Below are positions 11,666 to 22,228 of a stretch of 64,000 bases of DNA, in pieces. This DNA comes from Odontocerum albicorne (taxonomy: Eukaryota; Arthropoda; Insecta; Trichoptera; Odontoceridae). The DNA is taken from assembly GCA_949825065.1 (NCBI GenBank), contig OX463849.1, forward strand, positions 32,848,043 through 32,912,042, written 5' to 3'. Made by a program: the position numbers and the translations under genes. The notes beneath the pieces were generated by a model, which worked only from the letters and a program-made list of their open reading frames with translations, searched no databases and was not told where the DNA came from. Position 1 is the stretch's first letter; each line of letters starts with the position of its first letter.

Positions 11666-11920
11666 TTAGATAATATCAGCATCAATTTCACATTCATCCC
11701 TTATCAATTCATTCCGTATTCGGTCATACATTGTCATCCCATGTATTATTCTCAGTGTATGAATTTCTACAGCATTTATTCGACTTCCTTCAGTTTTTCT
11801 CCATGTCCAAGTTTCACTCACATGCTTCAAATTGTTTACTAAAATACTATTGTGGATTATCTTTTTGCAGATAATCAAAATACCCGATAAAACACACGAT
11901 CGTGTGTTGCGATTCCTCAA
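11666..11920 (-). pseudogene. LINE reverse-transcriptase C-terminal remnant
   Basis: The 84-codon minus frame contains ETWTWRKTEGSRINAVEIHT, then TMYDRIRNELIRDECEI. This is the connection between the S-E-x-W-T motif and the DRIRN-x-VIR motif of the common LINE in this window. No catalytic YADD motif is in this piece, so it is a 3' fragment. The nearest relatives in the window are 6340-6500 and 55863-56560. Confidence 0.75.
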
Positions 11921-11995
11921 CTCAGCGGTGAACGATTTCGCTATAGCGCATAAAATATATTATTAGCTTGCGGGCCGTACAAAAAGAGACGACGG
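11890..11995. repeat. hAT-like terminal segment, copy 1
   Basis: The order is gcgattcctcaactcagcgg, a short A+T-rich spacer, then gcttgcgggccgtacaaaaa. It matches 16200-16335, which ends in a hAT-like CCCCTG terminus. This copy lacks the terminus. Confidence 0.4.
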
Positions 11996-12029
11996 ATCTG
12001 ATTTGGGTCGTAGTTTGCCGACTTCTGGT

Positions 12030-12197
12030 ATAGAGTACAATTCGGAGGACTTTTTGTCATGTATCAATCTCTTCCAACCAATCAGAAATATATTAATGAG
12101 ACCTTGAGTGAAAACCTGTCTGGAATATATTTTAAAACGAATCTGGGAACCTGCAGCCCCGGGCTGGGAGACATACATCTCACTAACTAGGCCACTG
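12030..12197 (-). mobile_element. tRNA-derived SINE copy (minus)
   Basis: The body complement (tcaatctcttccaaccaatc) and the head complement (ccccgggctgggagaca, actaactaggccact) are present in family order. Confidence 0.75.
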
Positions 12198-12660
12198 AAA
12201 TAAAAACTCTAAGCAGCTAGGTACCAGATCGTCTAGAACTAATACAGTTATCATTGCAAATATACACTATGTGTATTCCCAACAATAATATCTTTCACAA
12301 ACATCTGGAGTTTTGCAATCATAATATAGAGGCAGATGGAATGCTAAATAACGCTCAATTCGCAGTAAATTGCTTTTTGTCAATACAATATATTCGGTGA
12401 TATTTGATCACGTGCTATTGAATTGTTGTTTGCGCCGTTTTGTACAATTACATCTTTATGATATTCTTTACATTACAAAAATAAAAATCCTTTAGTTTTT
12501 TTTGTATTTTGTTTTCGAAACTCTTTATTGCAGTTTATTCTTTATTTTTTGTGTTTTACTAAAATTTTTGGGAATCTTGTATTGAAAGCGTCTTTTTTAT
12601 TCAAATCTTAAATTTTGAATGCAATCCAGAACACACGTATGAAAATTACAACCTATTTGA
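12198..12660. other. unassigned A+T-rich stretch
   Basis: Nothing recognised between the two SINE copies. Confidence 0.35.
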
Positions 12661-12820
12661 CTGTAAGTAGAACGTTAGTCTTCTAACCTGGGTGCTTTTG
12701 GTTCAATTCTCGATGAAACCTAAATAAAATATAATCCAAATCTTGTGTTCTAGATTACAGGAAATAATTTATCTAATTGTTGTTGGTGCTTGGAAGAAAT
12801 TGCTACACGCTTATAAGTTA
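12661..12820 (+). mobile_element. divergent SINE copy (plus)
   Basis: The tRNA-like head has gtagaacgttagtcttctaa as A-box region and ggttcaattc as B box. It is followed by the family body gtgcttggaagaaattgcta. Old and decayed. Confidence 0.5.
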
Positions 12821-12840
12821 TATCGAATAATTAGTATACA

Positions 12841-13012
12841 TTACAATCTAGCGGGTATATTGTCATGGGATAATCTCTTACAATAAACAAAAAAATATGT
12901 TTAAGAAAATTTAGGTTAGAACTAGATTGGATTTTTTTCTTTTAATCTGGGTCCCAATGGGAATAGAATCTCCGTGTTTACAGACAGGTGACTTAAGAAC
13001 TAAGCCACGAGG
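12841..13012 (-). mobile_element. tRNA-derived SINE copy (minus)
   Basis: The body complement gtcatgggataatctcttac and the head complement (agacaggtgacttaagaact) are in order. Confidence 0.65.
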
Positions 13013-13199
13013 CTGGAGGTCGTCTTGTCAAATATTGATTAGTTCTTTATCAATATCCAACTTTCACCATCGTATTCTCCATACTCAAAGACATCGTTGT
13101 ATTGAGTATTAAAGCATTGTTAATTGGACGTTATTACACAAAAATGAACTAACCACATTTTACCTGGTCGTGGTCCTCTATCATATATCTCGAACTCGA

Positions 13200-13545
13200 C
13201 GCACCACCTGTCTTCATCCCTCCCGGTTCAGTGCCATGTTGAACGCAGCGCATAAAGAGGATCTTGTTTAAGATGGATTTGGCACGTGGAACGAACGAAT
13301 AAAGAAAGACTAACAAAACAGACACATGTGCAAATGTGAGGGGAAGGCGGTTGAGAAAAGACCAAGGAAAGTATGGTTGTATAAAGTGAATTATATTCCG
13401 AAAGAAAGAAACGTAGACAGCCAGAAAATCGTAGAAGTTGTATGGATTTATAGAGGCTAAGGATAAGTGTCAAAATAGGAAAGTATGGCGCTCTGGTCTC
13501 TCTACCTACTCCAACAGGAAAATGGCGTGATGGTATGTATGTGTG
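13200..13545 (+). mobile_element. LINE 3'-end fragment (plus)
   Basis: In order: the complement of the W-x-G-x-ER region, the aagaaagactaacaaaacag phrase, the RGRPRK-like region, the CMD-x-EEAKD region, then the terminal phrase ctactccaacaggaaaatgg and cgtgatggtatg. It therefore runs to the family's 3' end. Frames are broken. Confidence 0.75.
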
Positions 13546-13796
13546 TATTAATTGTAGATATAAATCTTTATGTATATTTTTTTTATCTCTTATTTTTTAT
13601 CTGTGTAGTGACAACAGAGTTACATTTAATGAATAAATTTTAGAATTTTATTTGCAAAAATTAAAACGATCGTAACCGAATGAGCAATGACAATAATGAA
13701 AAACTATTTCTTTCGGGTAAGGTTTTTTATCCTTTTAATAGGACCCCTTCCTCTACCTTTCCTCCCCTCAACTTGCCCCGTGATCACCAGTGTTTC

Positions 13797-14880
13797 AATA
13801 CTTCATTATTCTTTCTAGCAGCATGCTTCAAGCACGTATAAGATAATTGAGTGGTTCAGAAGACAAGTGAACCAAATCCAAAAATATTGAATTTAAGATC
13901 ACTGCATGAAAGGTGTGCGAAAAGCTTTAGTTTTTAGCAGAAAATGCTTTTGTACAAAATAAGTGTAATAAATGTACTCAATATAACACTTTTCAGAATT
14001 GCGATCACTAAAATACCTTACAGAATTAGAAACACTAAAATGTTTGAACGTAGTTTACTCAAAACTAACCAGAATGAACTTGGTTCACTTGGCTTGTGAA
14101 CGACTCAATTGTATTCCACGTTTGCAATTCAACTGATATTAGCAACATTAAAAATTATAAGATTAAATGAAAAACACGCATGCAAATTACTTTTCCAGAC
14201 TTCATCATTCTTTTTAGCAACATGCCTCAAGCACGTATAAGATAATTGTATTTCCCGTTTACAATTCAACTGATATTAGCAACATTAAAAATTACAAGAT
14301 TAAATGAAAAACACGCATGCAAATTACTTTTCCAGACTTCATTATTCTTTCTAGCAACATGCCTCAAGCACGTATAAGATAATTGTATTCCACGTTTACA
14401 ATTCAACTGATATTAGCAACATTAAAAATTACAAGATTAAATGAAAAACACGCATGCAAATTACTTTTCCAGACTTCATTATTCTTTCTAGCAACATGCC
14501 TCAAGCACGTATAAGATAATTGTATTCCACGTTTACAATTCAACTGATATTAGCAACATTAAAATTACAAGATTAAATGAAAAACACGCATGCAAATTAC
14601 TTTTCCAGACTTCATCATTCTTTTTAGCAACATGCCTCAAGCACGTATAAGATAAGTGTATTCCACGTTTACAATTCAACTGATATTAGCAACATTAAAA
14701 TTACAAGATTAAATGAAAAACACGCATGCAAATTACTTTTCCAGACTTCATCATTCTTTCTAGCAGCATGCCTCAAGCACGTATAAGATAGTTGTATTCC
14801 ACGTTTACAATTCAACTGATATTAGCAACATTAAAAATTACAAGATTAAATGAAAAACACGCATGCAAATTACTTTTAAA
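13797..14880 (+). repeat. 136-bp minisatellite array
   Basis: The unit runs from cttcattattctttctagca to cgcatgcaaattacttttcc. The phrase tgcaaattac recurs at 14181, 14318, 14455 and 14591, a spacing of 136-137 bp. About six to seven units are present. The first unit is split by a 258-bp MITE. Internal copies are almost identical, so the array was homogenised recently. Confidence 0.9.
13849..14106. mobile_element. 258-bp MITE inserted in the 136-bp array, AATT duplication
   Basis: About 30-bp terminal inverted repeats begin GAGT-G/C-GTTCA-G/C-AAG and continue to AAGTGAACC on each side. The element is flanked by AATT at 13845-13848 and 14107-14110. Removing it restores the array phrase agataattgtattccacg found in the neighbouring units. 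No coding sequence. The superfamily is not settled; a 4-bp AATT duplication is not typical of the best-known insect families. Confidence 0.8.
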
Positions 14881-15211
14881 ATTTGAAGATTTTAATCTTC
14901 GGCGCGTTACGTTCAGTGCTCACCCAAAGCACCAGGTGTCGGGTAGGACGGGAGCTCTTCCGAGGAAGCATAGCGCAATTACATCGTTATTTAATTATTG
15001 AGTACTCCAAAAATTATTGTACCATTTCTTGTGAGTTTCTTTAACATTATTGATGCGAGTCATAAATCAATTGAGATATGTTCAATTTGATTAAAACTTG
15101 TATCTATGAAGCCATCTTCCCTTCATCATCAACATTTCATTGCCTAACATCAATATTTCATTGCCTACTAGGACTTTTTCAAAAATTATAACATTTTTTG
15201 AAAAGGAATCT
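14881..15211. other. unassigned stretch
   Basis: No gene seen. A G+C-richer patch at 14900-14965 (ggcgcgttacgttc, gggagctcttccgagg) is not recognised. Confidence 0.35.
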
Positions 15212-15420
15212 TCGTTGCCTAGTTGATAAGACGCTTGTCTCCCAACCCGGGCGTTACGGGTTCGACTCCCGGTGGAACCTTGATTTTTTAAAAAGGATTC
15301 TTGTCTGGTTTTTACTCAATGCCTTTCTAACATCTTCCTGGGTGGTTGGAAGAGATTGTTACAATTGCTATAAACCACCAAGTTGTACTGTATACAACAA
15401 AAGTATAATACAATATAATC
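15212..15420 (+). mobile_element. tRNA-derived SINE, best full-length copy
   Basis: The tRNA-like head has an A box (gcctagttgataagacgc) and a near-consensus B box (gggttcgactcccgg), so the ancestral pol III promoter is still legible. After it come a T-rich and A-rich linker, gattcttgtctggtttttac, the body tggttggaagagattgttac, and the family tail gtatacaacaaaagtataat. This is a good reference for the other copies, about 209 bp long. The head is too degenerate for a cloverleaf tRNA gene. Confidence 0.85.
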
Positions 15421-15500
15421 TAGTCTGGTTTTAATATAAGGATTCTTTAACATCTTTCTGATTAGTCGGAAGAAATTGAACTGTATGCAATGAAAGTGTC
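15421..15500 (+). mobile_element. partial SINE body, second copy in tandem
   Basis: It starts directly after the full copy with tctggtttta, then the body (catctttctgattagtcgga) and the tail gtatgcaatgaaagtg. The head is missing. Confidence 0.6.
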
Positions 15501-16199
15501 CTTCATGTTAAATACCGTTAGCCGTTGTCTTACCACTGCAAGATGAAGATTTTCTCGTGATGTTCCATTTAATATCAATTTCTCGTCGTCCGATTCCAGC
15601 ATTTGTCTTCGAATTTCAATATTTTTTTCAATTAAGAGGTTTTGGGATGTCATCTTATACACTGGATATTCAGTTCAGTTCAGTTAGATTGGATATTCAG
15701 TTCAGTTCAGTTCGATCCTACCAATATCTAAAGGGTTATAGGGAGCAAAACAATACCTATTCGGCGTGATATGCACCTGAAGATTGAAATTTTATGAACG
15801 CGAATAAGGAACTCATCCAGTTCAGACTCGTCTGAATGTGAAAATAATAGTAATACCATATCTGTATAGCAGCAAGCCCATCAGATGTTCCATATATGTT
15901 ATAACTATGACAATCCATCCACACTAGGACGATTTCACACCAGTAAACACAAGTTAAATCAGCGGCCGGCAATATTTTTTTTACAGAGTAAAAAGTAAAT
16001 ATTTTAGACTCTGTGGGCCAAGAATTGGTTCCACTTTTCTTACTTTGACAGTGACATGATTGATTTATTATTAATACGAGTAATAAAACGACAACAAAAT
16101 GTCGCAGAACAGCGATATACGTGACGTTGAAAATGCTGCCGAATAATAACTGAGTGGCGTCATAGCACATGCTATAGAATGATAAGCTATATGAGCGTA
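15501..16199. other. unassigned stretch with a short direct duplication
   Basis: A 27-bp direct duplication (ggatattcagttcagttcag type) lies at 15664-15716. The 148-codon minus frame at 15757-16203 has a hydrophobic stretch near residues 30-48 but no motif I recognise, and I do not call it a gene. Confidence 0.4.
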
Positions 16200-16335
16200 T
16201 CATACGGTCGTATCTCGCAACCCATCAACTCGGCGGTCGCCGTTGAATAAGAAATTTAAAAGAAATTGAAAAATCCATTTTTAGCTCACAAGCCGTACAA
16301 AAAGAGGCACGGACCGTTTTTGTTGACCCCTGAGT
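16200..16335. repeat. hAT-like terminal segment, copy 2
   Basis: It contains ccatcaactcggcggtcgcc, then gctcacaagccgtacaaaaa. It ends gttgacccctg, which inverted gives CAGGGGTCAAC, a hAT-type terminus. Similar to 11890-11995. The opposite end and an 8-bp duplication were not found. Confidence 0.45.
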
Positions 16336-16649
16336 TAATTTGTCATCAGATTAGTGGTCTTAAAAATACTTAAATTATCCAATATTTCATATCAGCTGTT
16401 TTTTAATGTGCCAATATCGTACAATGGAAAATTATTTAAGACTAGCTTTTATCTTTAGTTTTATCATCGCTTACTGCTTCTTTAAAAAGCTGGTTCTTCC
16501 ACTTCAAAGTACATATAGTTATTAGTGTTGTTTAATTTAAAGACTTAATGCACAAGTCTTGCAAATATTTATAAATCATTCATCTTCATATAAAAGGCAG
16601 GTGCCATTTTAATGCGCTTATAACATCGCCTCAACCAGGGTTGCCAGCC

Positions 16650-17799
16650 AGGGATAATTTTACCAACCAGGGATACAACCAGGGACCCTTACCATCCAGG
16701 GATAATTTTCGAGTGAAAAGTGTGAAGTTTCCGTCTATTACTAACAAAATGTTCAGATACATTTAGCAGATTTTGACGTTTTATATCACAATTAACGTCA
16801 ATGCATTTCTACTACACTTTTGTTTTGATTCATTATAATTCTACCTTTTGAACGAAAATTTCGTTGAGAAAAGTTATAAACTTCATTCAAACTGGAAAAT
16901 ATTGACGCAAAATATATAAATTTCGCTCAATTAGAGGTTTGGGACGAAAAAAACGACAACACGTTGAACAAATAAAAATTATGTCGTGATTTTGAACATA
17001 TATCCGTGAACTTGGTCTTCAATAGCAGTTTTCGAGTCAAAAGTGTGAAATTTCTGTCTATTAGTAACAAATGTTCAGATATATTTAGCGTGTTCTGACG
17101 TTATATATCACAATTTACGTCAATGAGTTTCTACTACACTTTTGTCTTTATTCAATATAATTATAGCATGTTTGTACAAAAAATAGGTATTTTGTTAGTC
17201 ATTTAAACTGGAAAATATTGAAGCAAAATATAAAAATTTCGCAAAATGAATGATTTGGGACGAAAAACACGAAAACATGTTGAACAAATAATCATTTTGT
17301 CATGATTTTGTGTAGTTTTTCGAGTGAAAAGTGGGAAATATCCATCTATTACTATCTAATGTTCATACATGTTTCGGAGTTTTGAAGTTTATATCACAAT
17401 TAACGTCAATGCGTTTCTACAAGTCTTTCGTCTTGATTCATTATAATTCTTGCATTTTTGTAAAAAAAACTGATATTTTGTATGTCCAAGGTAATAAAAT
17501 TCATTTAATCTTGAAAATTTTGATGCAAAATATTGAAATTTCGCCAAATTAGAGGTTTGGGACGAAAAACACGAAAACTCGTTAAACAAATAATATTTCT
17601 GTCGTGATTTTGTACATATATTCGTAAACTGGGTCGTCAATGGCAGTTTTTCGAGTGAAAAGTGGGTAGTTTCAGTATATTTCTAAAAAATGTTCGAATA
17701 CATAGCAGGAGTTTTGAAATTTTGTATCACAATGAACGTCAATGCGTTTTGAACACATAATATTTCTGTCGTGATGAACAAATAATATTTCTGTCGTCT
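16650..17799 (+). repeat. 335-bp satellite, left edge (diverged monomers)
   Basis: The edge holds several copies of ccagggataatttt-like sequence (16655-16720), then diverged monomers beginning ttcgagtgaaaagtg and containing tcacaattaacgtcaatgcg. Identity between monomers is visibly lower than inside the array, as expected for an array edge. Confidence 0.85.
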
Positions 17800-18516
17800 A
17801 CCTTCGTAGAAGATTATGAATATTTTTATTAAGATGACTTCTGTTCGAGATATTGTTATTTTTCTAAAGTGATCCATTTGACAGTCGTTATAAGTCACTA
17901 GGATATAGGCACGTTAGTATATATATTTTTAATAGTTATCACACTATTTTCAGGGGATTTCGCATAATTGATTAGTTATTTGTGTCCCTATACTTTTTGG
18001 GAATTTCAAAATGTAATTAAAAACATTCTGTTGCAGGAGAAGAATTCAGACCCAGAGCCGGAACCTGATGAAGTATACCCTCCAGAGGCCTACCTTATGG
18101 TATCCCAGTTGCAGTGGGAGGACGACGTAGTCTGGGACGGTACCGAAATCAAGCACAAGGTAATTCGATACACTTGTGTAAATCTTTGATATGCCTTTAT
18201 AGATTTTATGGTTTATCTTTAATCAGTTTATTTTACATATTTGCAGCCAAACTCACTTGTTTATGTTGTTTAATCTAAAATTTCCAGTCTACAAATTCTT
18301 GAATTGTTTTCTTGAAGTCAATTCACCACTGGTGATAATATTAAATAATTAGTTATAAAAATTAAATATGTAACAAAAAAAACATATTGGAACCTTTTTA
18401 TTTTTATTTATTTTGACTATCATGGAGAGCGGAATCCATAACCCCCAGGTGGAAGACAAACATCTCGCTTTCATTGGTCCAAGAATTCCCTAAAATGTTA
18501 AATATTCAAATATCTT
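17800..18516 (+). repeat. left arm of a 717-bp inverted duplication carrying a Taf1 exon
   Basis: It starts accttcgtagaag and ends caaatatctt. Its reverse complement is found at 21511-22228 with only about ten differences by eye over 717 bp. It holds intron sequence, the 123-bp exon at 18037-18159, and a SINE-like tRNA head remnant near 18420-18480. Both sides switch abruptly to satellite. Confidence 0.9.
18037..18159 (+). pseudogene. Taf1: inverted extra copy of a Taf1 exon
   Basis: This is a 41-codon phase-0 exon with an acceptor (ctgttgcag before 18037) and a donor (gtaatt from 18160). Its peptide includes VSQLQWEDDVVWDG and then IKHK, which matches the conserved TAF1 segment before the GWLPSS motif. 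It differs from the minus-strand copy at two residues (PEAYLM here, PDAYLV there). The following exon is absent on this strand; sequence changes to satellite after 18516. The reading frame and splice sites are intact, so it could be spliced if a plus-strand transcript exists. With no adjacent exon I treat it as a duplicated gene fragment. Confidence 0.8.
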
Positions 18517-18539
18517 CAAATATCAAATTTCTTCAAATA

Positions 18540-21265
18540 TCTATTCAGTTTTTGGAGTGAAAAGTGGGTAATTTCAGTATATTTCTAAAAAATATTCATA
18601 TACATTTATCAAGAGTTTTGAAGTCAAAGGCAGTTTTTGGAGGGAAAAGTGGGTAATTTCAGTATATTTCTAAAAAATATTCATATACATTTATCAAGAG
18701 TTTTGAAGTTGACATCACAATTAACGTCAATGCGTTTCTATATGACTTTCGTCTTGATTCGTTATAATTCTAGCATTTTTGTTAAAAAAAATTGGTATTT
18801 TGTATGTCCAAAGTTATAAATTCATTCAAACTTAAAAAGTTGGACGCAAACAATTGAAACTTTGCAAAATTCGAGGTTTGGGACGAAAAACACGAAAACT
18901 CGTCGAACAAATAATATTTCTGTCGTGATTTTCTACATATATTCGTAAACTGGGTCGTCAATGGCAGTTTTTCGAGTGAAAAGTGGGTAGTTTCAGTATA
19001 TTTCTAAAAAATGTTCATACACATTTAGCAGGAGTTTTGAAGTTTTATATCACAATTAAAGTCAATGCGTTTCTATATGACTTTCGTCTTGATTCATTAT
19101 AATTCTAGCATTTTTGTAAAAAAATAGGTATTTTGTATGTCCAAAGTAATAAAATTCATTCAAACTTGAGAATTTTTACGCAAAAATTGAAATTTCGCTA
19201 AATTAGAGGTTTAGGACGAAAAACACGAAAACTCGTTGAACAAATAATATTTCTGTCGTGATTTTCTACATATATTCGTAAACTGGGTCGTCAATTGCAG
19301 TTTTTCGAGGGAAATCTGGGTAGTTTCAGTATATTTCTAATAAAAAATCATATACATTTAGTAGGAGTTTTGAACTTTTTTATATGACAATTAACGTCAA
19401 TGCGGTTCTATAGGACTTTCGTCTTGATTTATTATAATTCTAGCATTTTTGTAAAAAAATGATATTTTGTATGTCCAAAGTAATGAAATTCATTCAAACT
19501 TGAAAATTTTGACGTAAAAATTGAAATTTCGCTAAATTAGAGGTTTGGGGCGAAAAACACGAAAACTCGTTGAAGAAATAATATTTCTGTCATGATTTTC
19601 TACATATATTCGTAAACTGGGTCGTCAATGGCAGTTTTTCGAGTGAAAAGTGGGTAGTTTCAGTATATTTCTAAAAAATGTTCATATACATTTAGCAGGA
19701 GTTTTGAACTTTTATATCACAATTACCGTCAATCCGTTTCTACTAGACTTTCGTCTTGATTCGTTATAATTCTAGCATTTTTGTAAAAAAAAATGATATT
19801 TTGTATGTCCAAGGTAATAAAATTCATTTAAACTTGAAAATTAAGACGCAAAATATTGAAATTTCGCCAAATTAGAGGTTTGGAACGAAAAACACGAAAA
19901 CTCGTTGAACAAATAATATTTCTGTCGTGATTTTCTACATATATTCGTAAACTGGGTCGTCAATGGCAGTTTTTCGAGTGAAAAGTGGGTAGTTTCAGTA
20001 TATTTCTAAAAAATGTTAATATACATTTAGCAGGAGTTTTGAAGTTTTATATCACAATTAACGTCAATGCGTTTCTACTTGATTTTCGTGTAGATTCATT
20101 AAAATCCTAGCATTTTTCTAAAAAAAATTGGTATTTTGTATGTCTAATGTTTTAAATTGGAACGAAAAACACGAAAACTCGTTGAACAAATAATATTTCT
20201 GTCATGATTTTTTACATTTATTCGTAAACTGGTTCGTCAATGGCAGTTTTTCGAGTGAAAAGTGGGTAATTTCAGTATATTTCTAAAAAATGTTCATATA
20301 CATTTAGCAGGAGTTTTGAAGTTTATATCACAATTAACTTCAATCCGTTTATATATGAATTTCGTCTTGATCCGTTATAATTCCAGCATTTTTGTAAAAA
20401 AAAACGAGTTTTCGTGTTTTTCGTCCCAAACCTCGAATTTTGCGAAATTTCAATATTTTATGTAAAAATTTTCAAGTTTAAATGAATTTTATTACATTGG
20501 ACATACAAAATACCTTTTTTTTAAAATCCATTGATTATAATGAATCTTCATGAAAATCGTGTATAAACGCATTGACGTTAATTGTGATAAAAAACTTCAA
20601 AACTCTTGCTTAATGTATATGAACATTTTTTAGAAATATACTGAAACTACCCACTTTTCACTTGAAAAACTGCCATTGACGAGCCAGTTTACGAATATAT
20701 GTACAAAATCACGACAAAAATATTATTTGTTCAACGAGTTTTCGTGTTTTTCGTCCCAACCAGGGATAATTTTCGAGTGAAAAGTGTGAAGTTTCCGCCT
20801 ATTACTAACAAAATGTTCAGATACATTTAGCAGATTTTGACGTTTTATATCACAATTAACGTCAATGCATTTCTACTACACTTTTGTCTTGATTCATTAT
20901 AATTTTGAACAAAAAATATTTCTGACGTAATTTTGTACATATATTCGTAAACTGGCTCGTCAATGGCAGTTTTTAATGTGAAAAGTGGGTAGTTTCAGTA
21001 TATTTCTAAAAAATCTTCATATACATTTAGCAGGAATTTTGATGTTTTTTATCACAATTAACGTCAATGCGTTTCTACTAGACATTCAACATGATTCATT
21101 ATAATTCTAGCATTTATATAAAAAAAATTGATACTTTGTATGTCCAAAGTAATAAAATTCATTTTGACGCAAAATATTGAAATTTCGCCAAATTAGAGGT
21201 TTGGGACGAAAAACACGAAAACTCGTTAAACAAATAATATTTTTGTCGTGATTTTGTAAGTAATT
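18540..21265 (+). repeat. 335-bp satellite block between the two arms
   Basis: Monomers of about 335 bp run from ttcgagtgaaaagtgggtag through cagtatatttctaaaaaatg, tcaatgcgtttcta, gcatttttgtaaaaaa, gaggtttgggacgaaaaaca and ctcgttgaacaaataatatt to cgtaaactgggtcgtcaatg. Starts of successive monomers are near 18963, 19296, 19630 and 19975. The block is plus-oriented except for 20402-20757. Short open frames of 60-80 codons recur in it and are repeat shadows. Confidence 0.95.
20402..20757 (-). repeat. inverted satellite monomer
   Basis: The orientation flips at a symmetric point (aaacgagttttcgtgttttt). One monomer runs in reverse until tttcgtcccaac, and the array resumes in plus orientation with cagggataattttcgagtga. 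The same arrangement is seen at 26972-27658. Confidence 0.9.
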
Positions 21266-21286
21266 TTGATACATAGAGATACTCAC

Positions 21287-21420
21287 GTGTTGGGCGTTGG
21301 CTGCTTGGGTAAGTGGGGCAGTGGAGCCCTGCCCGGATGGGAGAAGGCCTGTGCTGTTCTGTTACCACTGCTGGGCAGCCAGCCTGCTGCGTTGGTCTTG
21401 CTGTTGAGGCGGGCCATGAC
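21287..21420 (-). CDS. Taf1: Taf1 exon (GWLPSS-containing)
   Basis: On the minus strand this exon has an acceptor (ttttctccag before base 21420) and a donor (GTGAGT at 21286-21281). It is 134 bp and starts in phase 0. It encodes a peptide with ARLNSKTNAAGWLPSS near its start, then a Pro-rich tail. GWLPSS directly after the WEDD-IIWDG-IKHK segment is the order known in TAF1, the largest subunit of the RNA polymerase II factor TFIID. The exon is much richer in G+C than the surrounding satellite. It follows the exon at 21870-21992 across a 449-bp intron in matching phase. The next TAF1 exon (the WYSIFP-type segment) is not in the 21.3 kb downstream within this window. Confidence 0.85.
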
Positions 21421-21869
21421 CTGGAGAAAAATTCGATTTGTACCCAGTTCCAATTCTATAACCGCATTATCAATTAATATAAAGTGTAAAGTTTAGCATT
21501 AAGATCTATAAAGATATTTGAATATTTAACATTTTAGGGAATTCTTGGACCAATGAAAGAGAGATGTTTGTCTTCCACCTGGGGGTTATGGATTCCGCTC
21601 TCCACGATAGTCAAAATAAATAAAAATAAAAAGGTTCCAATATGTTTTTTTTGTTACATATTCAATTTTTATAACTAATTATTTAATATTATCACCAGTG
21701 GTGAATTGACTTCAAGAAAACAATTCAAGAATTTGTAGACCTGGAAATTTTAGATTAAACAACATACAACAAGTGAGTTTGGCTGCAAATATGTAAAATA
21801 AACTGATTAAAGATAAACCATAAAATCTATAAAAGCATATCAAAGATTTACACAAGTGTATCGAATTAC
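21421..21869 (-). other. Taf1 intron (449 bp) with SINE-like remnant
   Basis: It is bounded by GTAATT at the 5' side and CTCCAG at the 3' side on the minus strand. A tRNA-like head remnant lies near 21545-21605 (gatgtttgtcttccacctgg, then ggttatggattcc as B box). The arm of the inverted duplication starts at 21511, so the duplicated block ended inside this intron. Confidence 0.75.
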
Positions 21870-22228
21870 CTTGTGCTTGATTTCGGTACCGTCCCAGACT
21901 ACGTCGTCCTCCCACTGCAACTGGGATACCACAAGGTAGGCATCTGGAGGGTATACTTCATCAGGTTCCGGCTCTGGGTCTGAATTCTTCTCCTGCAACA
22001 GAATGTTTTTAATTACATTTTGAAATTCCCAAAAAGTATAGGGACACAAATAACTAATCAATTATGCGAAATCCCCTGAAAATAGTGTGATAACTATTAA
22101 AAAATATATACTAACGTGCCTATATCCTAGTGACTTATAACCACTGTCAAATGGATCACTTTAGAAAAATAACAATATCTCGAACAGAAGTCATCTTAAT
22201 AAAAATATTCATAATCTTCTACGAAGGT
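21511..22228 (-). repeat. right arm of the 717-bp inverted duplication
   Basis: Reverse complement of 17800-18516. This arm is probably the parent, because the Taf1 exon in it is followed in the right order and phase by the next exon at 21287-21420. The arms are separated by 2,994 bp. At 22229 the sequence passes straight into satellite. Confidence 0.9.
21870..21992 (-). CDS. Taf1: Taf1 exon (WEDDVVWDG-containing)
   Basis: This 41-codon phase-0 exon has its acceptor (ctgttgcag) on the high-coordinate side and its donor (gtaatt) at 21869-21864. The peptide carries DPEPEPDEVYPPDAYL, then VSQLQWEDDVVWDG, then IKHK. The WEDD-x-x-WDG phrase precedes the GWLPSS motif in TAF1 proteins, part of the conserved central region (DUF3591, the part that binds TAF7). 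The match rests on memory of the family and not on a search. Upstream exons should lie at higher coordinates on the minus strand, but none could be recognised up to 64,000. The flanking intron is therefore over 42 kb, or the locus is a gene fragment. Confidence 0.85.

Noticed and set aside
15212..15300. SINE heads as functional tRNA genes
   Set aside because: A and B boxes are present but the cloverleaf stems do not pair, and each head continues into a shared SINE body and tail.
15757..16203. 148-codon minus frame as a hypothetical membrane protein
   Set aside because: No recognisable motif, no splice or promoter support, and the start lies within hAT-like terminal sequence.
17968..18189. 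73-codon frame as a small gene (and its twin at 21840-22061 minus)
   Set aside because: Only the middle 123 bp is coding-like; both ends run through splice sites into intron. The exon is annotated instead.
17800..22228. Taf1 pieces as a processed retrocopy
   Set aside because: The intron between the two exons is retained with intact donor and acceptor sites.
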